A program made the translations under genes and the position numbers. A stretch of DNA of 64,000 nt, taken from Alphaproteobacteria bacterium. GTDB lineage: Bacteria > Pseudomonadota > Alphaproteobacteria > UBA8366 > GCA-2717185. The stretch lies in the NCBI GenBank assembly GCA_012103325.1, contig WLWY01000001.1, positions 1,696,986 through 1,760,985 on the forward strand, read 5' to 3'. Shown piece by piece: positions 53,921 through 62,406 of the stretch; positions within the stretch are counted from its first letter, which is position 1, and every line of letters starts with the position of its first letter. The notes below the pieces were generated by a model that had not been told where the DNA came from, ran no database searches, and saw only the letters and a program-made list of their open reading frames with translations.

Positions 53921-55309
53921 ATGGACAGTTCAGGAGCAGCACCAAACTACACGAAGGAGCTCGCCGCCTTCATTGCCGGCCTAATATGGGACGATATTCC
54001 GGACGCGGTCGTCGAGCGGGCGAAGTACATCATTCTCGACGGCTTGGGATGCGGCCTGTATGGCTCGCTCCAACCGTGGTCGCAGATCATGGTTGATACG
54101 TTGCGCAAGCTCGATGGCGACGCCGGCAAGGCGACGGTTTGGGGGCGGAACGTTGCGTTGTCTGCGCCGCATGCGGCGCTTGCCAATTCCACGGCGGTGC
54201 AGGGCTTCGAACTCGACGATGTCCACTACCCGGCGGTCATGCATTGCGAGTCGCTGACTATTCCGGCTGCCCTGGCCCTGTGTGAGCAGAATGGTGGCAT
54301 GACCGGACGTCAGTTGCTAACCGCCGTTATCGCGGGATGCGAGGCCGGACCGCGCGCCGGCATGTGCATGCGCGGGCGTGAGATGCTGGAGCGCGGCTGG
54401 CATTCCGGATCCATTGTCGGCGGCTTTGCTTCCGCGGCGACGTCGGCGAACTTTCTGGGACTATCGCCCGAGCAGACTGAGCACGCATTCGGTATCGCCG
54501 GGTCCGGCGCGAGCGGACTGATGGCGGCGCAGTACGGCGCGATGGTCAAACGCATGCAGCACGGCCGGGCTTGTCAGAATGGTGTCTATGCCAGCTTGCT
54601 AGCGGTGGGCGGCTTTACGGGTATCGAGGACGTGTTCGAAGTGCCGTATGGCGGTTTCTGCACCACCTTCACGCAGAGCCAGACCGAATTCGATCTGTCG
54701 GCGTTGACGGCAGGGCTTGGCGAAGACTTCGAAACGATGCGGGTGCGCATCAAGCTTTATCCGTGCGTGGGTGGCTCTCATTCTTCGGTAAACACGGCGC
54801 TGGTGCTCAAGCAGCGCGAAGGCTTTGCGCTCTCGGATATTGCGGAGGTCCGCATCACCGGCGCGAAGGCGTTCGTTGATCACGGTGGCTGGCCTTTTGA
54901 AGGACGCAATATCACGGAAGCACAGATGAATATGCCCTATAGCGTTGCCGCGGCGTTGGCCGATGATGAACTGACGGTTAGCCGTTATACCGAGGACGCC
55001 ATCAAGGATCCGGTGGTGCTTGATCTGGCGCGGCGGATCACCGTCCATCTCGACTCCGATGCCCCGATTCAGGGCGGTGGCGAGCGTATTTCGATTCAGC
55101 TCACTTCGGGTAAGACGATTGAACAACAAGTCGAGCCGGCCAAGGGCTTGGGTAGCCCGCCGGAACACTACCCTGTCGCCGAAGCCGTCGAGAAATACCG
55201 CAACCTTGCCGGCCGCGTCGTCGACGCGTCCCGGGTGGCGGAGATCGAAGCGATGGTGCTAGGGCTCGACGAACTGGACGATACGCGGGATTTGGCGGCG
55301 CTGCTTTAG
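53921..55309 (+). CDS. MmgE/PrpD family protein
   Basis: A 462-residue protein of the 2-methylcitrate dehydratase / cis-aconitate decarboxylase fold. The helical domain begins near residue 5; QGFELDDVHYPAVMHCESL near residue 88 contains the DD...H active-site segment, and GSGASGLMAAQYGAMVKRM near residue 190 with KLYPCVGGSHSSVNTAL near residue 277 are conserved. The substrate may be a branched tricarboxylate or related acid. No prpB or prpC genes are nearby, so a propionate cycle role is not supported. The ATG follows a GGAGGGGAGC region by about 15 bases. Confidence 0.9.
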   Translation: MDSSGAAPNYTKELAAFIAGLIWDDIPDAVVERAKYIILDGLGCGLYGSLQPWSQIMVDTLRKLDGDAGKATVWGRNVALSAPHAALANSTAVQGFELDDVHYPAVMHCESLTIPAALALCEQNGGMTGRQLLTAVIAGCEAGPRAGMCMRGREMLERGWHSGSIVGGFASAATSANFLGLSPEQTEHAFGIAGSGASGLMAAQYGAMVKRMQHGRACQNGVYASLLAVGGFTGIEDVFEVPYGGFCTTFTQSQTEFDLSALTAGLGEDFETMRVRIKLYPCVGGSHSSVNTALVLKQREGFALSDIAEVRITGAKAFVDHGGWPFEGRNITEAQMNMPYSVAAALADDELTVSRYTEDAIKDPVVLDLARRITVHLDSDAPIQGGGERISIQLTSGKTIEQQVEPAKGLGSPPEHYPVAEAVEKYRNLAGRVVDASRVAEIEAMVLGLDELDDTRDLAALL

Positions 55310-55392
55310 GGTGGCGACTAAACGAAAAACGGCGGGAAACGACGCCAATACAGTGCCTTTTCCCGCCGATATGATTCGAACCGAAAAAACGC

Positions 55393-55845
55393 CTAAGACA
55401 GGCTCTTTAGATCCGCCAGCACCTGGTCCGGGTGCTCGGGCGGCTTCACCTCGTCATAAGACTTGGCGACTTTGCCGTCTGGACCGATCAGCACGGACTT
55501 GCGCTTCGGCATCTTCGAATCTGCGTCAGCCACGCCATAGGCAATGGAATCCGAGCGGCCTTCGTCGCTCAGCAGATCGTATGGAAAGTCGAACTTGTCT
55601 TTGAAGGCTTTATTCTCCGCGGGCGTATCGAAACTGACGCCCAGGATTACGGTGTTATGGTCGTTGAATTCTTGGATTCGATCACGGAACCCTTTTCCCT
55701 CGACCGTTCATCCGGGGGTATCGGCTTTGGGATACCACCACAGAAGCACGTATTTACCGGCGAAATCATCCAACGAGACGGCGGCGCCGTCCTGGTTGGT
55801 CATCGAGAACGCCGGGGCATTGTTACCTTCCCCTATCACAGACAT
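55393..55845 (-). CDS. Peroxiredoxin (BCP/PrxQ type) with TGA at the peroxidatic Cys codon; probable selenoprotein
   Basis: The minus-strand frame from the ATG at 55845 to the TAG at 55393 encodes 150 residues with one internal TGA (55708-55710, codon 46). The sequence around it is YPKADTPG-TGA-TVEGKGFRD, and in thiol peroxidases of this family that position is the peroxidatic Cys (TPGCT). The protein has no other cysteine: the resolving position five residues on is Lys. Both sides show normal family sequence (WWYPKADTPG, FRDRI, LLSDEGRSDSIAYG). Read as selenocysteine it would be a complete 1-Sec peroxidase for H2O2 and organic peroxides. If read as stop, only 45 residues are made. A hairpin follows the TGA (separate entry). 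Confidence 0.75.
55679..55707 (-). promoter_or_regulatory. Candidate bacterial SECIS hairpin
   Basis: The 29 bases directly after the TGA can form GGAA-AAGGG-TTCC (stem at 55695-55698 with 55686-55689) extended by CGA/TCG across an internal loop, with G residues in the apical loop. An alternative fold pairs ACGG with CCGT. Bacterial SECIS elements sit in the coding region just downstream of the Sec codon, so placement is right, but the stem is short and the consensus is loose. Confidence 0.35.
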
Positions 55846-56357
55846 TGTGTCCTCTTGTGTTTGACGTTTGGGTTGCTTCAGAGGGAGTTAATCTAGCATT
55901 CCCGCACGCGATTGAAAGCGGGTCCCGTTCGATTTTCGCGACGCGCGTGCTTTCTCGACTCACGCGATTGTTATCGAGTCAGGCGATTCTCGATCACTGT
56001 GGCCTTATCTAACATGTTGATTCAGAACAAATTTGCATGGAACGCAATGAAAAATTGCGTAGAATGTGGCTATCCCTGACCGGTAGTTGAACCCAAAATG
56101 CGGCGTATGCTACTGGAGACAATTATCGCCTCAGCGTCTGGCGGGAAGCAAGACAGGCTCTACAACAAATACGGAGAGCGCCGCTGTGTTGTGGTGCAAA
56201 GGCTATCTCCCGTTACACAGCACCACCACGGAGTATAGCTGGTTGCGGTTTTCTCGTTCAGAAACATCGCAGAAACCTTTTACGTCGCAAAGCGGCCTAC
56301 AACACTCTTCGAAACTTGGGAACGTTGTTTGGGTATTGAGAGAGAGGGAGTGGGATT
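55846..56357. other. Intergenic region before the PEP-CTERM gene
   Basis: These 512 bases between the peroxiredoxin start and the PEP-CTERM gene should hold promoters for both. An imperfect direct repeat occurs at 55956-55969 and 55975-55988 (CGACTCACGCGATT, CGAGTCAGGCGATT). No good sigma54 or sigma70 match was recognised, and a 217-codon frame at 56087 is not coding-like: most of it overlaps the next gene out of frame. Confidence 0.45.
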
Positions 56358-57545
56358 ATGGGTATAGCCACACACAACCGGCCGCGCCTCAGGGCTGCGG
56401 CCCTCGCCATTTGCGTCCCGCTACTGACGGCGGCGCCTGCGACGCCGATCGTGCCATTCGCGGATACCGGCGATCTGTTCGTCCTCGACCGCGGCAATTC
56501 GTCGGTGGTTCGCATCGATTCGAACGGCGTTCCCACCGTGGCCGTGTCCCAAGCGGAGATCGTGGGGATCAACGGGGGCAGCTCCCCCACTTTCGCAGAT
56601 ACCGGCATAGCGTTCGATGCGGCCGGGAACATGTACTTCGCCGATGCCAACCAAGACAACATTTACAAGCGGACACCCAACGGCGCCCTGACCATACTGG
56701 TGGCGGGTGCCGATCTTGCGGCGGCGTCGGCGACGGGTAGCGAGGCGCGCCCGGAGGGTCTCGCCTTCGGCAGCGACGGTCAGCTTTACGTCGTGGACGA
56801 CAACAACAACACCGTCCTGCGGGTTGACCCGGACAGCGGCGCGGCGAGCCTGTTCCGCTCGAACGCACAGTTGTTGGCGTTGAAGGCCGCCGGCGCCACA
56901 AGCTTCAATCCCGAATCCGGAATCATCGGCACCCCAGACGGTAAGATTTACGTGGCGGACGAGGGCGGGACCGAACCTCGCGGCGTAGTCGAGCTCGACA
57001 TCGCCAACAGCGCTAACGACGGCCTGCTGACCAGCGGCGGGGAGATCACGGGCAGCCCGCATTTCATGACGCGCGGGCCCACCGGGGACCTTTTCCTCGC
57101 CGATCCGAATAGTGCTACCTCAATTGATCAAATCCTGCGGATCGACCCGGATACCGGCGACGTGACCGTGTTCCTGGACGAAGCGCAAATCATCGCGGCC
57201 GTCGGCGATCCTCTCGTCACGAATATTTCGCCTGACGCCGGGATCGCGTTCGACGACGCAGGCAACTTCTACCTGGCCGAGGAACTTTCTGACAGCATCC
57301 TCAGATGGGACGTGGACGATTTCGCCTTGGGGACGATCGACACCGCGAGCGGTTCGGTCTTCACCTCGCGTGCGGCGTTGGAGGCCGCCTTTGGCATCGG
57401 CGGTAACACCATTCGGCTCGACGCCGGCATCGCCTTCGCGCCGTTCATCGAATCCGCCGCGGTCCCCGAGCCGACGGGGCTGGGCCTCTTCGCCACCGCG
57501 CTGATCGGCCTCGGCTGGGCGCGGCGGCGGCGTGTTACGGCTTGA
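56358..57545 (+). CDS. PEP-CTERM sorting-domain protein with beta-propeller-like repeats
   Basis: A 395-residue secreted protein. An N-terminal signal peptide (RAAALAICVPLLTAAPA) leads into repeats of the type GDLFVLDRGNSSVVRID, QLYVVDDNNNTVLRVD and KIYVADEGG, which look like NHL/SMP-30 beta-propeller blades. The C-terminus has the sorting signal VPEPTGLGLFATALIGLGWARRRR: the PEP motif, a hydrophobic helix and an arginine cluster, recognised by an exosortase. It is therefore likely surface-exposed or in an exopolysaccharide matrix. ATG with GGGAG upstream. No exosortase gene is in the window. The gene ends 11 bases into the convergent transporter gene. Confidence 0.88.
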   Translation: MGIATHNRPRLRAAALAICVPLLTAAPATPIVPFADTGDLFVLDRGNSSVVRIDSNGVPTVAVSQAEIVGINGGSSPTFADTGIAFDAAGNMYFADANQDNIYKRTPNGALTILVAGADLAAASATGSEARPEGLAFGSDGQLYVVDDNNNTVLRVDPDSGAASLFRSNAQLLALKAAGATSFNPESGIIGTPDGKIYVADEGGTEPRGVVELDIANSANDGLLTSGGEITGSPHFMTRGPTGDLFLADPNSATSIDQILRIDPDTGDVTVFLDEAQIIAAVGDPLVTNISPDAGIAFDDAGNFYLAEELSDSILRWDVDDFALGTIDTASGSVFTSRAALEAAFGIGGNTIRLDAGIAFAPFIESAAVPEPTGLGLFATALIGLGWARRRRVTA

Positions 57546-59028
57546 TCTTCACCAATAGCATGATGGGGATCGTGGCGAACGAGACCAGGGCGTAGAGCGC
57601 GAACGAGTTCGTGTAGCCCACCATTAACGCCTGGCGGTTGACCTCGGAGCCGAGGGCGGCCAGCCCATGAACCGTATCGAACGACCACATGCCCATGACT
57701 TGCGGCAGGCGCAGCGACTCGCCGAAGGCGGAGATGTTTTCCGATAGTTCGGAGTAGCTGATTTTGCCGGTGCGCGAGACCGTCAGCACGCTGACCGAGA
57801 TGAAGATGCTACTGCCGAAATTGCGCAGCAGGTGAAAGATCGAGGACGCGTCGGGCAGCATGCGCACGGGCAAGGTGGCGAAGGCGACGATCGACAGCGG
57901 CACCCACATGATCGCCGAACCGAAGCCCTGCAGGACCCCGTTCAGCGCGACGGTCAGCGGTGCCACGTCGAGGTTGAACAGGGCCATGTTCCAGCCCGAT
58001 AGGCCGATGGCGCTGATGCCGATGATCATCCCGACCCGGGGATCCACCTTTGCGATCAGCGCCACGGCGAAGAAGCCGATCACCATGCCGGCGCCGCGCG
58101 CGGCAAGCAGGATGCCGATCATCGAGTCCGGATAACCCATGAGGTTCTGCAGCATGGTGGGGATCATCACGGTCGGCGTGATGTTGAGCATCCCGTAGAC
58201 GAAGACCAGCAGGATTCCGATGCTGAAATTGCGGTCACGGAATAGGTGTGGATTGATGAAGGGTTGTTCCGCCATCGCCGAATGCACGATGAAGATCCAA
58301 AGCGCGACACCGATCAGCGCCAGATAGGCCCAGATCTCTTTCGACTCCAGCCAGTCGAGCCGCTCGCCGCGGTCCATCGCCAGCTGCGCGCAGGTGATGG
58401 CGACCGAGAACAGCAGGAAGCCGCTCCAGTCGAGGCGGAACGAGGACCGGCCGCCGTTATCGTGAACCCATAGCCACGCGGCAAGGAACGTCGCCGCGCA
58501 CATCGGCAGAATCAGGATGAAGACGAAGCGCCAATTGTAGGCCTCCGCAAGATAACCGCCCAGTGCCGGCGCGATGGCCGGGCCGATGACGACGGCGATG
58601 CCGAAGATCCCTTGCGCGAAGGCGCGCCGCTCCGGCGGATAGACGGCGACGATGATCGCCTGCGCCAGCGGCACCAGTGGCGCGCCGCACGCGCCCTGTC
58701 CGATGCGGTAGATCAGCAGCGGCACCAGGGAATCGGCGGTCGCGCACAGCAAAGAACTGGCGGAAAACCCGACGATCGACCATAGGATGACACTCCGGTG
58801 CCCCCAGCGCGCGACCAGCCAGCCCGTCGTCGGCGTCACCACCGCGGTCGCGATGACGTTCAACGTCACCACCCAGGAGACTTGCTCCGGCGTCGCCGAA
58901 AGCGCGCCCTGCAACTGCGGCAGGACCACGTTGACGATGGTCTGCGTCACTGCATAGAGCATTGTGCAAAGGGACACCGCCAGCAGGATCAGCCCGCGGG
59001 GGATCGTCGTGTCGCGCGTTGCAGCCAT
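57535..59028 (-). CDS. DHA2-family MFS drug/toxin exporter (EmrB-like)
   Basis: A 497-residue permease with fourteen helices, the DHA2 topology. The N-terminus has VVLPQLQGALSATPEQVSWV near residue 35 and TTGWLVARWGHR near residue 66, typical of EmrB/QacA proteins, and the fifth-helix motif C region (GPAIAPALGGYLAE) marks an antiporter. It should expel hydrophobic drugs or natural metabolites using proton motive force. An EmrA-type adaptor gene is not present. The start ATG at 59028 lacks an obvious Shine-Dalgarno. The 3' end overlaps the PEP-CTERM gene by 11 bases. Confidence 0.92.
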   Translation of the reverse strand: MAATRDTTIPRGLILLAVSLCTMLYAVTQTIVNVVLPQLQGALSATPEQVSWVVTLNVIATAVVTPTTGWLVARWGHRSVILWSIVGFSASSLLCATADSLVPLLIYRIGQGACGAPLVPLAQAIIVAVYPPERRAFAQGIFGIAVVIGPAIAPALGGYLAEAYNWRFVFILILPMCAATFLAAWLWVHDNGGRSSFRLDWSGFLLFSVAITCAQLAMDRGERLDWLESKEIWAYLALIGVALWIFIVHSAMAEQPFINPHLFRDRNFSIGILLVFVYGMLNITPTVMIPTMLQNLMGYPDSMIGILLAARGAGMVIGFFAVALIAKVDPRVGMIIGISAIGLSGWNMALFNLDVAPLTVALNGVLQGFGSAIMWVPLSIVAFATLPVRMLPDASSIFHLLRNFGSSIFISVSVLTVSRTGKISYSELSENISAFGESLRLPQVMGMWSFDTVHGLAALGSEVNRQALMVGYTNSFALYALVSFATIPIMLLVKIKP

Positions 59029-59070
59029 TCGGTTTGCGGTTGGTGGTGGGCGGGAGCGCTATCTATAGCA

Positions 59071-59967
59071 TCATTGCCGCGCGCTGCGAGGCAGGGGGCC
59101 GCCGCTCGCCAAATAGACACCGATCGAAACAAGGACGATGCCGGCCCCGTCCGAGGCGATCGGCCATTCGTCGAGCAGCGGGATCGCAAACAGCGCCGAC
59201 AGCGCCGGCACGAGCGCACCGAAGGCGGCACCACCCGAGGCACCGAGAATTGCGACCGCTCGGCCATACAGGATAAGGGAAACGATGGTGACGAGAATGC
59301 CCTGGAACACCGTCTGAAGCACGAGTTCCGCAACCGGCATTTCGAGAAGACGGTTTCCCTGCAGGACGAAATAGAGCGGCAAATAGAGGATTGCCGAGGC
59401 AGTGGAGACGATCGCGGTCGCGTGCAAAGGGTCGAGGTCCGCTCGCCGCATGACAATGGTAAAGCCCGCCCACAGCAGGGCGGCGGACAGGAACATCGCA
59501 TGGCCGATAGTGCGGGTTCCAGGCGTTAGGGCGTACCAGCCAACGATCACGAGCGCGCCGGTCAGGATGAGCGCAAGCCCAATCTTGTTGGCGGTCAACA
59601 GTTTCTCGCGCAACACGAAAGCGGCGATGAGCGCGACGAACAGCGGCATGAAACCGGGATTGAGTGCGCCCTGGTCGTGTGCCGGGGCGAAGCGTAACCC
59701 GCCCGCCGCAAGCAGTACGTAGGGCACTCCGCCCCCAGCGATCAGCATCGCGAGTCCGAACCATCCGAGCCGGTCCAGGGCCAAGCCTCGCTTTACCAGT
59801 ACTGGCAGCAGGATCAGCCCGGCGACGCCGAAGCGCAGCGTCGCGATATCCCAGGCATCCAGATGGGTCGTGACGGCGAGCCGCGTGACCGCGCTCCAGC
59901 CGGCCCAGATGGCCACCGCCGCAAACCCGAACAGCGCGCCGGTTACGTAGCGCGGGTTAGTGGTCAC
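59071..59967 (-). CDS. EamA/DMT-family transporter
   Basis: A 298-residue ten-helix exporter built of two EamA repeats (residues about 8-140 and 150-290). RFGVAGLILLPVL near residue 43 and GVPYVLLAAGGLRFAPAHDQG near residues 75-95 belong to the first repeat, ALSALFAIPLLDEWP near residue 260 to the second. It is chosen to begin at the GTG 59965-59967 because GGAGGGG lies four bases upstream; an ATG at 59997 is in frame. These proteins export metabolites or amino acids. It precedes the DHA2 gene on the same strand with 42 bases between. Confidence 0.88.
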   Translation of the reverse strand: MTTNPRYVTGALFGFAAVAIWAGWSAVTRLAVTTHLDAWDIATLRFGVAGLILLPVLVKRGLALDRLGWFGLAMLIAGGGVPYVLLAAGGLRFAPAHDQGALNPGFMPLFVALIAAFVLREKLLTANKIGLALILTGALVIVGWYALTPGTRTIGHAMFLSAALLWAGFTIVMRRADLDPLHATAIVSTASAILYLPLYFVLQGNRLLEMPVAELVLQTVFQGILVTIVSLILYGRAVAILGASGGAAFGALVPALSALFAIPLLDEWPIASDGAGIVLVSIGVYLASGGPLPRSARQ

Positions 59968-60047
59968 TGCGCCCCTCCGGATCGTTCGCACCGCCACATG
60001 ATAGCGGCGGCGTCCTGACAGCTTATGTCACGAGTGACGGGATGCGG

Positions 60048-60509
60048 TTAGCGATCTGGGTTTTGGGTGCCGTGGAGCAGGTAGTCCGGCACTTTGAGCG
60101 CCTCATCTTCCATGTCCCAGGCCTGCGCCGCGATACGCCAGGTTCCGTTCTCTTTGATGAGGAGGAAGGCTTCGACGCCCTGCGTCTCCCGTTCCCGATT
60201 CTCGATATTGCAGCAAACGCCAAACGCGACCGCGACGTTGCCGAAGACATGGATTTTGGTGCCGCCGACGGATTGCTCAAAGGATTCCAGGTTCGTTCGC
60301 GCCGCCGTTTTCATTCGCTCGATAAACGCGGGGAGCAATTGGCGTTTTGCGGGACGGGCGGCGGCATACAACGGCGCGTCGGTTACGAAGTCCCCGGCAA
60401 ACGTCTCCCAGTCGGATATTTTATCCGCCGACCAACTGATGCTGCGAAACTGCCGAGCGATCAGGGTCTCGATCGCCTGAATATCGTCGCTCCGATCCCT
60501 CGTCGTCAT
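60048..60509 (-). CDS. SnoaL/NTF2-like protein
   Basis: A 153-residue small alpha+beta-barrel protein. The ATG at 60507-60509 has GGAGG nine bases upstream; the frame is open to 60569 without coding character. DDIQAIETLIARQFRSISW opens with the long first helix and FLLIKENGTWRIAAQAWDME near residue 115 is the usual closing strand pair. Two adjacent cysteines occur in FGVCCNIE. The fold hosts isomerases, dehydratases and ligand binders; the function is not determined. It ends 51 bases from the EamA gene start on the same strand. Confidence 0.8.
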   Translation of the reverse strand: MTTRDRSDDIQAIETLIARQFRSISWSADKISDWETFAGDFVTDAPLYAAARPAKRQLLPAFIERMKTAARTNLESFEQSVGGTKIHVFGNVAVAFGVCCNIENRERETQGVEAFLLIKENGTWRIAAQAWDMEDEALKVPDYLLHGTQNPDR

Positions 60510-60674
60510 GCCACCAATCCTCCTCGCCGGTAAAGATTGATGTTTCCGGCAGTTCGACGACGCGGTCAAGCGGCATTCCCGGTCCGTATCCGTCGTCGTG
60601 TTTGGCGGCTGCGGGCGTCATCGTCTATCCTTGCTGCCGCACCCCTTCCCGAAAGCAACTGCGAGTGATGTTCC

Positions 60675-61694
60675 ATGAGTATCGAATTCGGCCTTCGGGT
60701 CCCCATGGTCGGCAAGCCTCAGGCAACGGGCGCCAAAGCGAAGCTTGTAGAAGAAGCCGGCTTCGACTTTATGTGGGTGCCGGACACGCCGTTGCTCGCC
60801 GGGCGCTGGCGCGATGTCTACATGCATCTGACCTGCGCGGCGCTGGAGACGAAAAACCTCCGCCTCGGCCCCGGCGTGACCAACCCGATCACCCGCCATC
60901 CGGTGACAGTCGGCAGCGCTATCGTGACCCTCGACGAGGTGTCGGACGGCCGCGCCGAGCTGGTCGTCGGCACCGGCTACAGCTCTGCCTACATTATCGG
61001 GCGCAAGGCGGCGACCCTGAAGTTGATGCGGGAATCGGCGGCGCTGTGGAAGGGCATCTTCAGCGGCGAGCGCACGCAGCTCGGTGGGTTGGAAATCGAG
61101 TTGGAGCCGCCGCACCCGAAGCTGCCGGTCTATCTCGCCGCCAGCGGTCCGAAGTCGCTACAGCTCGCGGGCGAGGTCGCAGACGGTGTGCTGATCATGG
61201 TCGGCGCGCATCCGGGCTGCGTGCAATGGGCGCTGGAACATGTCGAAGCGGGCATGGCGAAGGCCGGCCGCAAGCGGGAAGACGTGCGCCGCATGCTGGT
61301 GCTGACCGCCTGCGTCGACGACGACCGCCAGCACGCCATCGATTTGATGCGCCCTTGCGTCGGCAATCTCTGCCGTCACGCCTTCGCCACCGAACTGTTC
61401 GACCGCGCGGGTCTCGAGCCGGTCACGGTGCCGGAACAGACGCTGCAGCCCTATCCCGATCTCGGGCATGCCGTTGACTGGGAGGAGGCCAAGCGTGCGA
61501 CCGCCTACATCCCCGACGAAACGGTCGCGGCCATGATGGCACTCGGTTCCGGCGCCGAAGTCGCGGAGCGGACCCAGGCGCTCATCGACCTCGACCTCGA
61601 CGCCATCTGGTGGCGCGATCATGGCACCTGGGAGCACCCGGACGCGCTGATGAAGGGGATTGTGGAAGAGGTGATGCCGCGGGTGTTGGGGTAA
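60675..61694 (+). CDS. LLM-class flavin-dependent oxidoreductase
   Basis: A 339-residue luciferase-like TIM-barrel enzyme. FGLRVPMVGK at the start and EAGFDFMWVPDTPL near residue 28 match the F420/FMN-dependent LLM group; TNPITRHPVTVGSAIVTLDEVS near residue 68 and RAELVVGTGYSS near residue 93 are the cofactor-binding strands; PVYLAASGPKSLQLAGEVAD near residue 150 is characteristic. It likely uses F420 or reduced FMN. It stands alone, with the nitroreductase gene 33 bases downstream, so the two may act in sequence. Confidence 0.88.
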   Translation: MSIEFGLRVPMVGKPQATGAKAKLVEEAGFDFMWVPDTPLLAGRWRDVYMHLTCAALETKNLRLGPGVTNPITRHPVTVGSAIVTLDEVSDGRAELVVGTGYSSAYIIGRKAATLKLMRESAALWKGIFSGERTQLGGLEIELEPPHPKLPVYLAASGPKSLQLAGEVADGVLIMVGAHPGCVQWALEHVEAGMAKAGRKREDVRRMLVLTACVDDDRQHAIDLMRPCVGNLCRHAFATELFDRAGLEPVTVPEQTLQPYPDLGHAVDWEEAKRATAYIPDETVAAMMALGSGAEVAERTQALIDLDLDAIWWRDHGTWEHPDALMKGIVEEVMPRVLG

Positions 61695-61727
61695 CGAAAC
61701 AGGAAATGGAAGGAAGCACCGAAAAAC

Positions 61728-62405
61728 ATGGAGTTTGAAGATTTAGTCCAGACACGCAGAAGCGTGCGCGGTTACAAGAGCGATCCGGTCCCCCGCGCTG
61801 TTATCGATGAGGTCCTTGCGGTGGCGAAGGGTGCGCCGTCCTCCATGAACTCTCAGCCATGGCATGTGCATGTCCTGACCGGTGAGCCGCTCGACGAAGT
61901 CCGGCGGCGCAACATGGAAGAGATGCAGGCCGGCGCCAAGCCAAAGCGCGACATTCTCACCCATGGACCCTATGAAGGCGTGCACCGGTTCCGCCAGGTC
62001 GAAATTGCCAAGCAGCTCTTCGCCGCCATGGGTATCGCCCGCGAGGACAAGGAGCGGCGGCAGGATTGGGTGCAGCGCGGTTTCCGGCAGTTCGACGCGC
62101 CGGTCTCGCTGGTGCTGACCTACGACCGGATTCTCGATCCGGGCGCAACGTGCCACTTCGATTTGGGTGCCCTGTCCTACGGTATCGTTCTGGCAGCCTG
62201 GGACCGCGGCCTCGGTACCGTCGTCAATGGCCAGGGCATCACGCGCTCCGACATCGTGCGCGAGGTTGCAAATATCCCGGAGAACGAGGTCATTATGACC
62301 TGCATCGCGTTGGGCTATCCGAACGATGATTTCTCCGCCAACGCCGTCAAATCCAACCGCGAGTCCAATAACGACTTCGTCCGCTACGTTGGGTTTGAGG
62401 ACTGA
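61728..62405 (+). CDS. Nitroreductase-family flavoprotein
   Basis: A 225-residue FMN oxidoreductase. TRRSVRGYKSDPVP at residue 9 and APSSMNSQPWHVHVL near residue 40 form the FMN site; DLGALSYGIVLAAWDRGLGTVV near residue 145 and MTCIALGYPND near residue 194 complete the family pattern. It reduces nitro compounds, quinones or enones with NAD(P)H. RBS-like AAGGAAG precedes the ATG. The stop lies one base from the convergent LysE gene. Confidence 0.92.
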   Translation: MEFEDLVQTRRSVRGYKSDPVPRAVIDEVLAVAKGAPSSMNSQPWHVHVLTGEPLDEVRRRNMEEMQAGAKPKRDILTHGPYEGVHRFRQVEIAKQLFAAMGIAREDKERRQDWVQRGFRQFDAPVSLVLTYDRILDPGATCHFDLGALSYGIVLAAWDRGLGTVVNGQGITRSDIVREVANIPENEVIMTCIALGYPNDDFSANAVKSNRESNNDFVRYVGFED

Positions 62406-62406
62406 G

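Noticed and set aside
55846..56357. Sigma54-type promoter upstream of the PEP-CTERM gene
   Set aside because: TGG...TTGC-like words occur but the GG-to-GC spacing is wrong in each case.
56087..56740. 217-codon frame before the PEP-CTERM gene
   Set aside because: Its second half overlaps the signal peptide and blades of the PEP-CTERM protein out of frame, and the first half has no coding character.
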